NCBI RefSeq assembly: GCF_025502585.1
Contig: NZ_CP106679.1
Location: 1 to 64,000, forward strand
Direction: 5' to 3'
Length of the DNA stretch: 64,000 nt
Source of the DNA: Reichenbachiella agarivorans
GTDB taxonomy: Bacteria; Bacteroidota; Bacteroidia; Cytophagales; Cyclobacteriaceae
Made by a program: the position numbers and the translations under genes. Positions 8,156 to 16,662 of the stretch are shown here, one piece after another. Every line of letters begins with the position of its first letter. Position 1 is the first letter of the stretch. Below the pieces are notes generated by a model. It ran no database searches. It saw only the letters and a list, made by a program, of their open reading frames with translations, and had not been told where the DNA came from.

Positions 8156-10189
8156 TTATAAACCGAGCATTTCTACTACTTGCTTGTAAACATTCTCTCC
8201 AGTGAATCCGAATTTTTCATCCAAGACTCCAGCAGGCGCAGAATATCCAAAGTGATTCAAACCAAACACTTTACCATTGGGTCCTGCAAGTCCTTCTAGG
8301 TTGACAGGCAATCCAGCGGTCATACCAAAGATTGGCTTGTCCGTTGGGATGACAGATTCTTGGTACGCTTTGTCTTGGCTTCTGAATAGCCCTTCTGATG
8401 GAATCGAAGCAATATTGATTTTCAAGCCTTTCTTCTCCTCTAGCAAAGCTGCTCCAGCAAACAAAGTAGCTACCTCAGAGCCGTTGGCGATCAAAACCAC
8501 GTCTGGATTGTCTACTTTCTGCACCAAGTAACCGCCCTTCTCTGCTTGCAAAGCATCTTCGTATCTCGAAGCACCTACTGCTGGCAAATCCTTGATGTTT
8601 TGTCTTGATAGAATCAAACCTGTTGACACTTCCGTGTTTTCCAAAGCCATTTTCCAAGCGACAGTTGTCTCTGCAGCATCAGCAGGTCTCAATGCCAAAA
8701 AACTATTTTTGTGACTGTGATTTTGGACTTTCTCCATCAATCTGATTTGTGCTTCTTGCTCGATGGGTTGGTGAGTCGGTCCATCCTCTCCTACTCTGAA
8801 CGCATCGTGCGTCCATACGTACTTCACAGGCAACTCTTGGATCGCTCCCAATCTGATCGCTGGCTTCATGTAGTCAGAGAACACAAAGAAGGTTCCCACC
8901 ACTGGAATCACCCCCCCGTGCAGTGCCATCCCGTTGGCAATAGCTGCCATAGTCAACTCAGCCACACCTGATTGCAAGAAAGCACCCCCAAAATCATTCT
9001 TCTGAATAGATCGGGTTTTCTTCAAGAAACCATCTGTCTTGTCAGAGTTGGACAAATCCGCAGAAGACACGATCATGTTTTCTACTTTGTCCGCTAGGTA
9101 AGCCAATACTTCAGAACCAGCAGCTCTGGTAGCGACACCTACTTTCTGTGCGATGGCAGAGAAGTCGATTCCTTCGGGCAATTTGCCCGTGAAGAACTGA
9201 TCCAGCTTCGCAGCTAGAGCAGAATTTGCCTTTCTCCAGGCTGCTTCCTTAGCGTAATACTCTTTTGCTTCAGCTGTTTTATCCTTCAATACCTTCGCAT
9301 AGTGCGCTGCTACATCAGGGTAGATTTTGAACGGATCTTTAGGATCTGCTCCTAGATTTTCCAAAGTCTTTGCATAATCTGCACCTGTGTGACCGATAGG
9401 CTGACCATGTAGCTCACAGTGTCCTTCGAACATCTCGCCAGTAGCCGTCACAGCACCTTTGCCCATGATCGTCTTGCCGATGATCAAAAATGGCTTTTCG
9501 GTTTCTGCGTTGGCTTCTTTCAGTGCTTTTCTGATTTCGTCATGGTTGTGTCCATCGATTGTCACGACTTTCCATCCCCAAGACTCATACTTCATGGCTG
9601 TGTCCTCGGTAGTCACTTCGTCAGTCATGGTCGACAACTGCACGTCGTTGCTATCATAAAACATGATGAAGTTATTCAATCCCAAGTGACCCGCGATACG
9701 GCCTGCTCCTTGAGAGATTTCTTCTTGGACTCCACCGTCAGAGATGAAGCCATATATTTTTTGATCCATCCAGTTGCCAAATTTGGCCTGAAGGAATTTG
9801 GCAGCAATGGCAGCTCCCACGCCCATGGCATGACCTTGACCTAATGGTCCTGAGGTATTTTCGATCGCACGCTCTACGTCCACCTCTGGGTGACCTGGCG
9901 TCACCGAACCCCACTGACGAAAGTTGGAGAGGTCTTCCATGGAGAACTTTCCTAGCAAACTGTACTGTGCGTACATCAACGAAGACAAGTGTCCAGCATC
10001 CATAAAGAATCTATCTCTTGCATGCCAAGACATGTTTTCGGGATCGAATCTCATGAATTCGGAGTATAAAATATGCATAAAATCGGCTCCTCCCATGGGG
10101 CCTCCTGGGTGACCGGAATTTGCCTTCTCCACCATGGATACGGCCAATGCTCTGATGTTGTCTGCTGCCTGTAAGTCTACTGTCTTCAT
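8156..10189 (-). CDS. tkt: Transketolase
   Basis: 677 aa, full family length. The N-terminal thiamine diphosphate domain has the substrate histidine in ANSGHPGGPMG and the cofactor-binding FISDGGVQEEISQGA segment ending in FYDSNDVQLS. The pyrimidine-binding domain carries VWTHDAFRVGEDGPTHQPIEQ, and the C-terminal domain follows. It transfers two-carbon ketol units between pentose phosphates in the cytosol. It is followed by tal, so the two non-oxidative pentose phosphate enzymes are side by side. A hairpin with a T-tract lies in its own leader (10207-10248), suggesting premature termination ahead of the gene. Confidence 0.97.
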   Translation of the reverse strand: MKTVDLQAADNIRALAVSMVEKANSGHPGGPMGGADFMHILYSEFMRFDPENMSWHARDRFFMDAGHLSSLMYAQYSLLGKFSMEDLSNFRQWGSVTPGHPEVDVERAIENTSGPLGQGHAMGVGAAIAAKFLQAKFGNWMDQKIYGFISDGGVQEEISQGAGRIAGHLGLNNFIMFYDSNDVQLSTMTDEVTTEDTAMKYESWGWKVVTIDGHNHDEIRKALKEANAETEKPFLIIGKTIMGKGAVTATGEMFEGHCELHGQPIGHTGADYAKTLENLGADPKDPFKIYPDVAAHYAKVLKDKTAEAKEYYAKEAAWRKANSALAAKLDQFFTGKLPEGIDFSAIAQKVGVATRAAGSEVLAYLADKVENMIVSSADLSNSDKTDGFLKKTRSIQKNDFGGAFLQSGVAELTMAAIANGMALHGGVIPVVGTFFVFSDYMKPAIRLGAIQELPVKYVWTHDAFRVGEDGPTHQPIEQEAQIRLMEKVQNHSHKNSFLALRPADAAETTVAWKMALENTEVSTGLILSRQNIKDLPAVGASRYEDALQAEKGGYLVQKVDNPDVVLIANGSEVATLFAGAALLEEKKGLKINIASIPSEGLFRSQDKAYQESVIPTDKPIFGMTAGLPVNLEGLAGPNGKVFGLNHFGYSAPAGVLDEKFGFTGENVYKQVVEMLGL

Positions 10190-10206
10190 TTGTACTGTTT
10201 CTAGAA

Positions 10207-10248
10207 ATCAAAAAAATGCCTCGGAAATCATCTAAATCCAAGGCATTT
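10207..10248 (-). terminator. Terminator-like hairpin in the tkt leader
   Basis: On the minus strand, AAATGCCTTGG (10238-10248) pairs with CCGAGGCATTT (10214-10224, one mismatch), and the stem runs straight into a T7 tract. It ends about 18 bp before the tkt ATG. The nearest upstream gene already has its own terminator at 10644-10683. This one would therefore stop either a leader transcript (attenuation) or a small RNA made from 10260-10640. Confidence 0.6.
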
Positions 10249-10643
10249 ACTAAACCCAAAACTAATTTAAATTCTACTATTATAACACCTCAAAGATGGA
10301 TATTAATACCCAAGGCATTGATCTTCTGCCTACTGCATGCCCCCTTCATTTTAGTTTCACCTATACTTCACTCTGATTACCTATCCTATCTCCATCTATC
10401 TCAACGAAACCAGCCCCTACACTACATTTGTGATTGTAAAGCTGTCTGCATATAGTCCTCACCGTCGGTATGGGTTAAAGACATTCCCCCAAGCAACAGG
10501 CTCTATCTAGTAACCTAAGTTCGATTTTGAATATCCGTTCAAGGGTCATTTCGAAGAGTTCTTCAGCATTTTTTAGCAAGGCCATTGTAATTTGCCCTAT
10601 TGTGGATCAGGAGCCCTCTGTAAGAATCGAACTCAGTCTAATA
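10249..10643. other. Gene-free interval upstream of tkt
   Basis: About 395 bp with no convincing coding sequence in any frame, bounded on both sides by terminator-like hairpins (10207-10248 and 10644-10683). The content is C-rich on the plus strand in the middle (about 10350-10500), unlike typical A+T-rich spacers here. I see no tRNA-like or riboswitch-like fold that I can name. A leader regulating tkt or a small RNA are the two readable options. Confidence 0.35.
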
Positions 10644-10683
10644 GCAAAAAGACTACCTCAAGATCATGAGATAGTCTTTTTGC
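10644..10683. terminator. Bidirectional terminator after the acetylesterase gene
   Basis: A 17-bp stem (GCAAAAAGACTACCTCA / TGAGATAGTCTTTTTGC, one mismatch) with a 6-nt loop and T-runs on both sides. It lies 20 bp after the stop of the minus-strand gene at 10704. Confidence 0.8.
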
Positions 10684-10703
10684 TTACCCTCTTCCGATAC
10701 CTC

Positions 10704-11714
10704 TTATTGGGTTAACTCTAAGTATTCCTCTGCATACCTCTTTCCCATTTCTCGCAGCGATCTGGAATCCAAATGAGTCCCATCCCCAATATCAGTAAAA
10801 CCATCTGAGGAAACAACCGAAAGATTGGGGTCTTCATTAGCGATCAAATGGAGGTTGTCATTAAAGGTATCCCATTTGTCCTGCTTGTCCTGAGGGGAGG
10901 TGTATTGCCCGAGTTCACCCATAATGAAAGGCAGCTCATTGTCTCCGATTTCAGTTCTAAAAATATCAATCACATCAGTCAACTTGGTCTTGTAAGTAGC
11001 AGCCGATGTGCTGGTGTTGCTTTCGCCTTGATGCCAGATCACACCTTTGATCGTACCGTATTGTTTGGCAAAGGCCACTTTGCTTTTGAAGTTGTCAAGC
11101 AGGAATACGCCTCTGTGTTCCGCATTGGTTTGCCAGTTGTGGATATTGCTCCCACCCACTGCACATGGGATGACAGCTACCGTGACATCCGACGGCAGTG
11201 AGTTGAGCAAGGTGCTAGCGAATGACATTCCACAATCCAAACCCGTAAACTTTGGTTCATACCAGTGTAGTGGTTCTTTGGCCAATATCCAGCTTGCTGT
11301 AGAGTCTATCGACAATATTCTATTGTTGGGAATCGTATCGGAGGGTTCTACAAGCCCTCGGCCTGCCATGTTGGATTGACCTGCCATAAAGAAGATGTAT
11401 AGTTTGTCTTTATGAGGCATCTCAGTGGGGTACTCAACGATACGAGGAAAATTGGCTCTCGTACCTTGGTAAAAATCATCATCTGGGTTACTGATGACTT
11501 CACTGTCTTCCTCTTCTTCTTCTGATTCTTCTTCCTCAACTGGTTCTTCATCAATAGGTTCTTCCTCATTATCGTCTTGCACGTCGTCCTCTTGCACCTT
11601 TTCTTCTGTCAAGATCTCTTTGTCTTCTTGTGTATCACATGCCATACCAAATAGCAAGAGGGCTACAACCAACAATAGTGGTGTAATTTTGATGTTTCTA
11701 GTCTTAATAATCAT
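10704..11714 (-). CDS. Lipoprotein sialate O-acetylesterase-like esterase (SASA/CE6)
   Basis: 336 aa. The lipoprotein signal ends in LLFGMAC (Cys about 26), so the enzyme is membrane-anchored. A strongly acidic Glu/Asp-rich linker (about residues 29-75) precedes the SGNH-type esterase domain. The domain carries the nucleophile motif FFMAGQSNMAGRG, the GVIWHQGESNTS block and a C-terminal DGTHLD for the catalytic Asp/His. The family removes acetyl groups from sugars such as xylan or sialic acid; the exact substrate is not readable. It is monocistronic, with its own terminator, and is preceded by a perfect 18-bp-stem inverted repeat. It lies 9 kb from the pectin locus, so a role in acetylated glycans is plausible but inferred. 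Confidence 0.85.
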   Translation of the reverse strand: MIIKTRNIKITPLLLVVALLLFGMACDTQEDKEILTEEKVQEDDVQDDNEEEPIDEEPVEEEESEEEEEDSEVISNPDDDFYQGTRANFPRIVEYPTEMPHKDKLYIFFMAGQSNMAGRGLVEPSDTIPNNRILSIDSTASWILAKEPLHWYEPKFTGLDCGMSFASTLLNSLPSDVTVAVIPCAVGGSNIHNWQTNAEHRGVFLLDNFKSKVAFAKQYGTIKGVIWHQGESNTSTSAATYKTKLTDVIDIFRTEIGDNELPFIMGELGQYTSPQDKQDKWDTFNDNLHLIANEDPNLSVVSSDGFTDIGDGTHLDSRSLREMGKRYAEEYLELTQ

Positions 11715-11741
11715 GGTGAAATTGTTTTTGAAGTAATTATT

Positions 11742-11784
11742 ATCCTTGTGTTCTTACTTGTCAGATAAGTAAGAACACAAGGAT
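11742..11784. repeat. Perfect 18-bp inverted repeat upstream of the acetylesterase gene
   Basis: The arms ATCCTTGTGTTCTTACTT (11742-11759) and its exact complement (11767-11784) are separated by 7 nt. It ends about 27 bp before the ATG at 11714. There is no T-tract on the minus strand immediately after it. A regulatory mRNA hairpin or an operator fits better than a terminator. Confidence 0.8.
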
Positions 11785-11979
11785 CCTAAATACTCTCCAT
11801 CATGATAGCAGATGCATGTTTCCAAATGACATGGCTGAGGTTACTACTATGATAAATGAGTCACAGAAACACCTGTTTCAGGTTACTACATCATCTCATG
11901 ATGAGCAAGTGCAGTTGTATGTTGGTTGGGAATTTTGACATTTGTTATGTCTGGGACTAGATCGTAATGTTACTAGCAA
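11785..11979. other. Gene-free interval between ferritin terminator and esterase leader
   Basis: About 195 bp with no ORF of interest. It contains two copies of GGTTACTAC (at about 11833 and 11881) and a small palindromic CATCATCTCATGATGAG (about 11889-11906). Nothing else is recognised. Confidence 0.4.
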
Positions 11980-12015
11980 AAAAGGGCTGCCTCATGATCT
12001 TGAGACAGCCCTTTT
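11980..12015. terminator. Terminator of the ferritin gene
   Basis: A 15-bp stem (AAAAGGGCTGCCTCA / TGAGACAGCCCTTTT, one mismatch) with a 6-nt loop, 25 bp beyond the ferritin stop. The stem is flanked by A/T runs on both sides. Confidence 0.8.
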
Positions 12016-12040
12016 AGTATTTTATCTTAATATTCTATTC

Positions 12041-12568
12041 TTATTCCTGCGTATAACTCACAGAGTTGATTCTTTCGTCGATCATCAGCAGTGACTTTGG
12101 ATCCTCTCCCAATAGCTCGAAGTAGTCGAGAATTCTTCGTATCACAAACTCCTCCTCTATCTGCTCCTTGACATACCACTGCATAAAGTTCTCTGTTGCA
12201 AAGTCATTGATTTTGCGGCACTCCGCTACAATCTGGTTGATAGACTCTGTTACGTTGATTTCGCTTTCTAACGCTGCTTCAAATACTTCCTTCAACGAAG
12301 AAAATTCGTTTTGAGAAGCCGCTATCGATGGTGAAATCGCGATTCCTCCCATGTCACTGACATAGTGAAACAACTTCATCATGTGTGTTCTTTCTTCAGC
12401 ACTTTGTGCATAGAAGAACTTAGCACTGTTGTCAAATGATTGTTGATCACACCATGCAGCCATGGACAGGTAGGCAGCCGACGCTTGAGCCTCTAGCTTG
12501 ATTTGATTGTTAAGTTTTTTGATGAGACTGTCCTGGACAGCAACTCTTTGTCTTAATAAATCCTTCAT
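12041..12568 (-). CDS. ftn: Ferritin (non-haem)
   Basis: 175 aa from ATG 12568. A longer reading from TTG 12601 is possible, but MKDLLRQ matches the usual ferritin start. Four-helix ferritin fold with ferroxidase residues visible: the LEAQASAAYLSM helix with its Glu, the E-x-x-H of SAEERTHMMKLF, and the QWYVKEQIEEEF helix with its Glu ligands. It oxidises and stores iron as a 24-mer in the cytosol. It is transcribed alone, with its own terminator. No Fur box can be recognised by eye. Confidence 0.94.
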   Translation of the reverse strand: MKDLLRQRVAVQDSLIKKLNNQIKLEAQASAAYLSMAAWCDQQSFDNSAKFFYAQSAEERTHMMKLFHYVSDMGGIAISPSIAASQNEFSSLKEVFEAALESEINVTESINQIVAECRKINDFATENFMQWYVKEQIEEEFVIRRILDYFELLGEDPKSLLMIDERINSVSYTQE

Positions 12569-12679
12569 CGTTGTATGTGTTTGCGTGTAATCTTGTAACA
12601 AATGAAACTAATATTATGCTAAATAGTTCCGTAAAACCCAAATTTGGAATGAGTCTAATTTGATCTAAGTCATCTAAGA

Positions 12680-14602
12680 TCAATTTAGTCTAAACCTACT
12701 CACACCCTTTTTCAACTCATTGGCCATGTTGTTGAGATGTGCAGAAGTCTTGATGTAATTGTTCATGCCCGCAGACAGTTCAGTCGCCGAACTGCTCACT
12801 TCCTCGGTTCCAGCGGCAGTTTGCTCCGCGATCACCACGATAGATTCGACATCATTGACCACATCTGACATGCTTTTCACCTGATTTTTAGAATCATTCA
12901 ATATTTGCTGAGACAAATCGAATGAGATCTTGGTACTGTCACTTATCAGATTGAACACTTCGGCAGTTTTCTGAGAAGAATTCACTCCACTGACTACACT
13001 AACACTCATTTCTTCCATGATCTTGGTGGCATTTTCAGTATCACGCTTCACGTCACTGATCAATTGCTCAATCTCTTGTGCGGACTTTCTTGATCCCTCA
13101 GCCAGTTTTCTGATCTCCTCGGCTACCACCGCAAAACCTCTACCTGCATCACCTGCCTGAGCTGCTTCTATCGCGGCATTGAGTGCCAGTAGGTTTGTTT
13201 GCGACGAAATATCCGTAATCACACCCAGTACTCTTGATATTTCAATAGACCTTTGGTTGAGTACCTTGATGGATTCTTTGGTACTGACAGAATAGTCTGA
13301 TATTTTACCCATATCATTTACAACGTGAGCGACGATTTCCTTGCCTTTTTCACTGTTGGTACTCCCGATCTTGGCAGACTCCATGACTTCCAAGGTTTTT
13401 GATTCCAATCCTTTGGCAGTTGCCAAAGTATCCTCTAGGACTTTAGAAATATTTTCTATGCTGTTGAGCTGACGCTGAGCACCCGTACTCATCTGAGTGA
13501 TGGCACTCACGATTTCATTGGTGGATCCCTCCATCTCCTGTCCAGAGGAAAGCATGCCTGTTGACTCCTCTTCGAGAGAAACAATATCTAGGGATATCTG
13601 AGTCAACAACCTTGACAAATTGTCCAAGGCCTGATTGAGATTATCGGCTAACATTTTCATATCACCTTGAGCTGCCACATCATATCTGTGAGAAAGATCT
13701 CCATCTGCCATTCCTTTGGTAATCTGTGTGACTTTCATCACGGGGATTGAGATAGACACCATCAGGTTGTTGATAGACTCTGCCATCATACGCCAGTTGC
13801 CTCCCTTGCCATCCAAGGACATACGTGCACCTAGATTACCCTCCATACCTGCCTGGGTCACTACATCATTGGTCTCTGTTATTAACCCATTGATTGCCAA
13901 TGAAAAATCACTTCCCAATGTAGCTAACAATTCGCTGGTAGATTTTTCTTGCCCAGTACTGGTTTTATTAGATGTGATCTCAGCTGCTATTTTTTTGACG
14001 TCCAATGCCATGCGATTCATCTCTTCCAACTGTGCATTGAGGTTTAGGTTTGATTGAAGGTTGCTGATAGTTTCACTCTTCAATTTGACTGCTGCCCAAA
14101 TACTCACACAAAGTCCCAATACTGCCAACCCCATATGATACAAAAAGGTAGACAGTGCCACATCTACATTACCATACAAATAAGTCATATACTGATCCTG
14201 CCCGCCCATATACAAAGCAAAAATCAACACGTGATGAACCGTAACGAGCAATCCAAAAGGAATATAAACTCTCCAGTCTTGAAAAAAGATAAGTATAATC
14301 GGTAGAATAAAAAACCAGAAGTGCATCTCAAACAAACCGTGCAATTGAGCAATGAACTGCAACATATACAATGCCATGACTGCACCTGCCACAAGTCTAA
14401 AAATCAACTTACCAGAATAAAAAACACGTGTCAATAGAACCAATAAAAGGCTGAGTGCTCCTACCCCAATGCCTAAGGTCCAAGTGTCATAATGCAATGA
14501 AATAGTCACACCAAACAAGAACAACCCTGTCACGATGAACATGATCGTTTTTTCTGTTTTTTTTGTCACTAGGTCGAATGCTAATGAAATATCCGAATTC
14601 AT
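12680..14602 (-). CDS. Methyl-accepting chemotaxis-type transducer
   Basis: 640 aa. About six hydrophobic segments (residues 20-190) form the membrane sensor, with no large periplasmic loop. A HAMP-like region follows (about 275-335, [18 protein letters not shown]), then a cytoplasmic signalling domain. The MCP hairpin tip is clear: [19 protein letters not shown] followed by [18 protein letters not shown] (about 460-500). It should relay a membrane or intracellular cue to a CheA kinase. No che, flagellar or gliding genes lie nearby, so it is an orphan transducer. Confidence 0.93.
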   Translation of the reverse strand: MNSDISLAFDLVTKKTEKTIMFIVTGLFLFGVTISLHYDTWTLGIGVGALSLLLVLLTRVFYSGKLIFRLVAGAVMALYMLQFIAQLHGLFEMHFWFFILPIILIFFQDWRVYIPFGLLVTVHHVLIFALYMGGQDQYMTYLYGNVDVALSTFLYHMGLAVLGLCVSIWAAVKLKSETISNLQSNLNLNAQLEEMNRMALDVKKIAAEITSNKTSTGQEKSTSELLATLGSDFSLAINGLITETNDVVTQAGMEGNLGARMSLDGKGGNWRMMAESINNLMVSISIPVMKVTQITKGMADGDLSHRYDVAAQGDMKMLADNLNQALDNLSRLLTQISLDIVSLEEESTGMLSSGQEMEGSTNEIVSAITQMSTGAQRQLNSIENISKVLEDTLATAKGLESKTLEVMESAKIGSTNSEKGKEIVAHVVNDMGKISDYSVSTKESIKVLNQRSIEISRVLGVITDISSQTNLLALNAAIEAAQAGDAGRGFAVVAEEIRKLAEGSRKSAQEIEQLISDVKRDTENATKIMEEMSVSVVSGVNSSQKTAEVFNLISDSTKISFDLSQQILNDSKNQVKSMSDVVNDVESIVVIAEQTAAGTEEVSSSATELSAGMNNYIKTSAHLNNMANELKKGVSRFRLN

Positions 14603-14630
14603 AAAGTTTAATGGTTATGTTGTTGAAAGT

Positions 14631-15239
14631 CTATATTGATAATGCACAACTAAAACCTGACACTACAGGACTAAGAGGTGCTTGATAATTTTTAGATTTG
14701 AATTGTAAAGCTACTGCGGGAGCTGAACTTTTGATATTGGATGCGCCACAAAAAGCGAACCCATTGGTGTAGTTGCCTTCAAAAAACAATGTACTGTTGG
14801 GATTGAAAATGACAGCACGAGGCGTTGAACTCACCCCACAGAGCGCAAATAAATCGCCAGTTTCATCCACCACAACTGTCATGGATAGAGGCAGGTCATA
14901 TCTAGCAATCAAGTCCTGATCAATGGCATCATAGCCGCCTCTCACTACCAAGTAGAAATCTATCTGCTCGGTGTACGATTGAAACAAACCTTTCAAATGC
15001 TCAATATTGACTCGCGAATACTTACAGGTGGGATCAAAAAAATGAATGTAAACAGGTTTTTCTTGAATATGAACGCCCAGCTGATTGATCATTGGGGAAT
15101 TATTCACATCATAGTGAACATCACTATTCTTGGCTTGAAGATGGCTATATTCTTCGCTCCAAAACAAAAACATGATCAAGAAAAAGATAAGAGAAAGCAC
15201 CCCTATCATTCCCATTCTTTTAAAAAGTTGCATATTCAT
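14631..15239 (-). CDS. Membrane-anchored thioredoxin-fold protein
   Basis: 202 aa. One N-terminal membrane anchor (about residues 8-28, rich in I/L/F) is followed by a thioredoxin-like domain with FDPTCKYSRVNIEHLK at the position of a redox CxxC. The second Cys is Ser here (CKYS). Three more Cys lie in the second half (FALCGVS, FAFCGAS, FSCALS). The layout resembles the DUF6436-type periplasmic thioredoxin-fold proteins. A CxxS site suggests monothiol or non-redox use. It lies 28 bp upstream of the chemoreceptor gene on the same strand, so the two may be co-transcribed. Confidence 0.6.
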   Translation of the reverse strand: MNMQLFKRMGMIGVLSLIFFLIMFLFWSEEYSHLQAKNSDVHYDVNNSPMINQLGVHIQEKPVYIHFFDPTCKYSRVNIEHLKGLFQSYTEQIDFYLVVRGGYDAIDQDLIARYDLPLSMTVVVDETGDLFALCGVSSTPRAVIFNPNSTLFFEGNYTNGFAFCGASNIKSSAPAVALQFKSKNYQAPLSPVVSGFSCALSI

Positions 15240-15365
15240 TATACCCTGCTGACTTATTTCACTTACGTAACAAAAGCCAAGCCTAGATTTATTTTCTCAA
15301 AATATTTCTGAGCAAATAACCTTTCATATAAACCATACGCAAAATAAAATATGTACCTGCAACAA

Positions 15366-15701
15366 TCAAGCGAAACTCGCTCTGTTGATTCTTTGGTGAA
15401 CGATACTATTGAGTTCGAGCATAACCAAGGCTCCTTGTACCAAGTGCTTTACTTCGATCATCTCTTCTAATGTGAGGATCAAAAAACGCTCTTTGTTGCA
15501 AAGAGGAATAATCTCCAAGTCACTCTGACTGGCATCAGATAGTAACATGGATTCCAAATTGTAAGCATCCAACTTACTTTTAAATGCGATGAACGAACAT
15601 ACGTTCATTTTGTATTCACTCCCTTTATATATCAAATAGAAGCAGTTTTCCTTATCTGCTTGTACTACCTTCCCGTGTTGTGAACTATGTATTATATGCA
15701 T
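15366..15701 (-). CDS. Conserved small protein of unknown function
   Basis: 111 aa with no signal peptide or membrane segment, so it is likely cytosolic. The C-terminal half has the pattern LCNKERFLILTLEEMIEVKHL followed by GALVMLELNSIVHQ. I believe this occurs in a small Bacteroidota-specific family, but I cannot name it. A Bacteroidota-type promoter lies just upstream (15709-15740), which would give a nearly leaderless mRNA. It stands alone between two divergently or separately transcribed genes. No function is proposed. Confidence 0.65.
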   Translation of the reverse strand: MHIIHSSQHGKVVQADKENCFYLIYKGSEYKMNVCSFIAFKSKLDAYNLESMLLSDASQSDLEIIPLCNKERFLILTLEEMIEVKHLVQGALVMLELNSIVHQRINRASFA

Positions 15702-15708
15702 TTGAGGA

Positions 15709-15740
15709 CAAATCTAATTTTTATTTAGATTCATTACAAA
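15709..15740 (-). promoter_or_regulatory. Bacteroidota-type promoter for the 15366-15701 gene
   Basis: On the minus strand, TTTG (15740-15737), a 20-nt spacer, then TAGATTTG (15716-15709). This matches the -33 TTTG / -7 TAnnTTTG consensus exactly. The start of transcription would fall within a few bases of the ATG. Confidence 0.5.
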
Positions 15741-15796
15741 TTAAAATATGCAATTTGTTACTTTTCATCTATCAAAAACTCTCATAAATTAGCATT

Positions 15797-16594
15797 ATGT
15801 ATTCTAAGTATCCTATCCTGATTATTGCTTTGTTGTTAGTGAGTTCGCTTTCAATCCAAGCACAAACTGTCACATACCTAGGCAATGAAGGTATGCTTAT
15901 CGAGTATCAAGGCACCAAAGTAATTATAGATGGTCTATTCAGTGATCCTACAGGGCGTTTTGACTCCCCTAGTTCGGATGTAGTTTCTCAAATCATCGCT
16001 GGCACCAAACCTTATGACAACATATCTGTTGATCTCATCACACATGCTCATCCTGATCATTTTGATCCCATTAGTCATGTCAACTTCCTGAGCAAAAACA
16101 AAAATGCAGTGATCATAACTACCCCTCAAGCTGCCGATAGCATGCAAATCAAATCAGATTTATATGGTAACGTAGCAAATAGAGTTATAACCAACTCATG
16201 GAGCAATGGATGGAAATCGAGTACAATTGGACCTGTGGTCGTAAGCAGTGCATACACTAGGCATGCTGGCAAGGCCTATGGCAAAGTAGAGCACCAGATT
16301 TTTTTGATCAAAATCGGAAATAAAAAGGTGCTACATATAGCCGATACCCAAATGGAGGTAAGCTACTTTGATGATTTACGATTGATCTATGAAGATATAG
16401 ACATTGCTATTGTTCCGTTTTGGTTCTTGACCAACCTATTCGGAGAGGAAATCATCGAAAAGCATGTTGCCCCCAAGAAAATCGTAGGCATGCACCTGCC
16501 ATCAGAAGGCAACAAAAGTGCTGTCGAAAAAATCAATCAACAATTTCCAAAGGCAATTGTGTTTAACGAGCCAGGTCAACAGGTATCATTCTAA
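15797..16594 (+). CDS. Exported metallo-beta-lactamase-fold hydrolase (UlaG-like)
   Basis: 265 aa. Signal peptide (LLLVSSLSIQAQ, cleavage about residue 22), so periplasmic. The fold begins VTYLGNEGMLIEYQGTKVIIDG. The metal motif HAHPDHFD (HxHxDH) is intact, further ligands lie in YTRHAGKAYG and HIADTQ, and the last histidine is in VGMHLPSEG. It belongs to the superfamily of metal-dependent hydrolases often annotated as MBL-fold proteins; the substrate is unknown. It is transcribed alone, opposite to its neighbours. Confidence 0.85.
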   Translation: MYSKYPILIIALLLVSSLSIQAQTVTYLGNEGMLIEYQGTKVIIDGLFSDPTGRFDSPSSDVVSQIIAGTKPYDNISVDLITHAHPDHFDPISHVNFLSKNKNAVIITTPQAADSMQIKSDLYGNVANRVITNSWSNGWKSSTIGPVVVSSAYTRHAGKAYGKVEHQIFLIKIGNKKVLHIADTQMEVSYFDDLRLIYEDIDIAIVPFWFLTNLFGEEIIEKHVAPKKIVGMHLPSEGNKSAVEKINQQFPKAIVFNEPGQQVSF

Positions 16595-16662
16595 GTAGAT
16601 CTCAGTAAAGTGCTTCGTTAGAAAAGAAAGGAACTAAATAGTACGAAGTAGATTCTGCTATC

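Noticed and set aside
9419-9844. 141-codon frame antisense to transketolase
   Set aside because: Shadow of tkt codon usage in a G+C-richer coding region; no protein-like composition.
10527-10715. 62-codon frame in the gene-free region upstream of tkt
   Set aside because: It runs through the terminator hairpin at 10644-10683 and has no homologue-like features.
10644-12015. Shared CCTCA...TGAG in the terminators at 10644 and 11980 as a possible repeat family
   Set aside because: Similarity is limited to a few bases of the stem top; two terminators are too few to call a repeat family.
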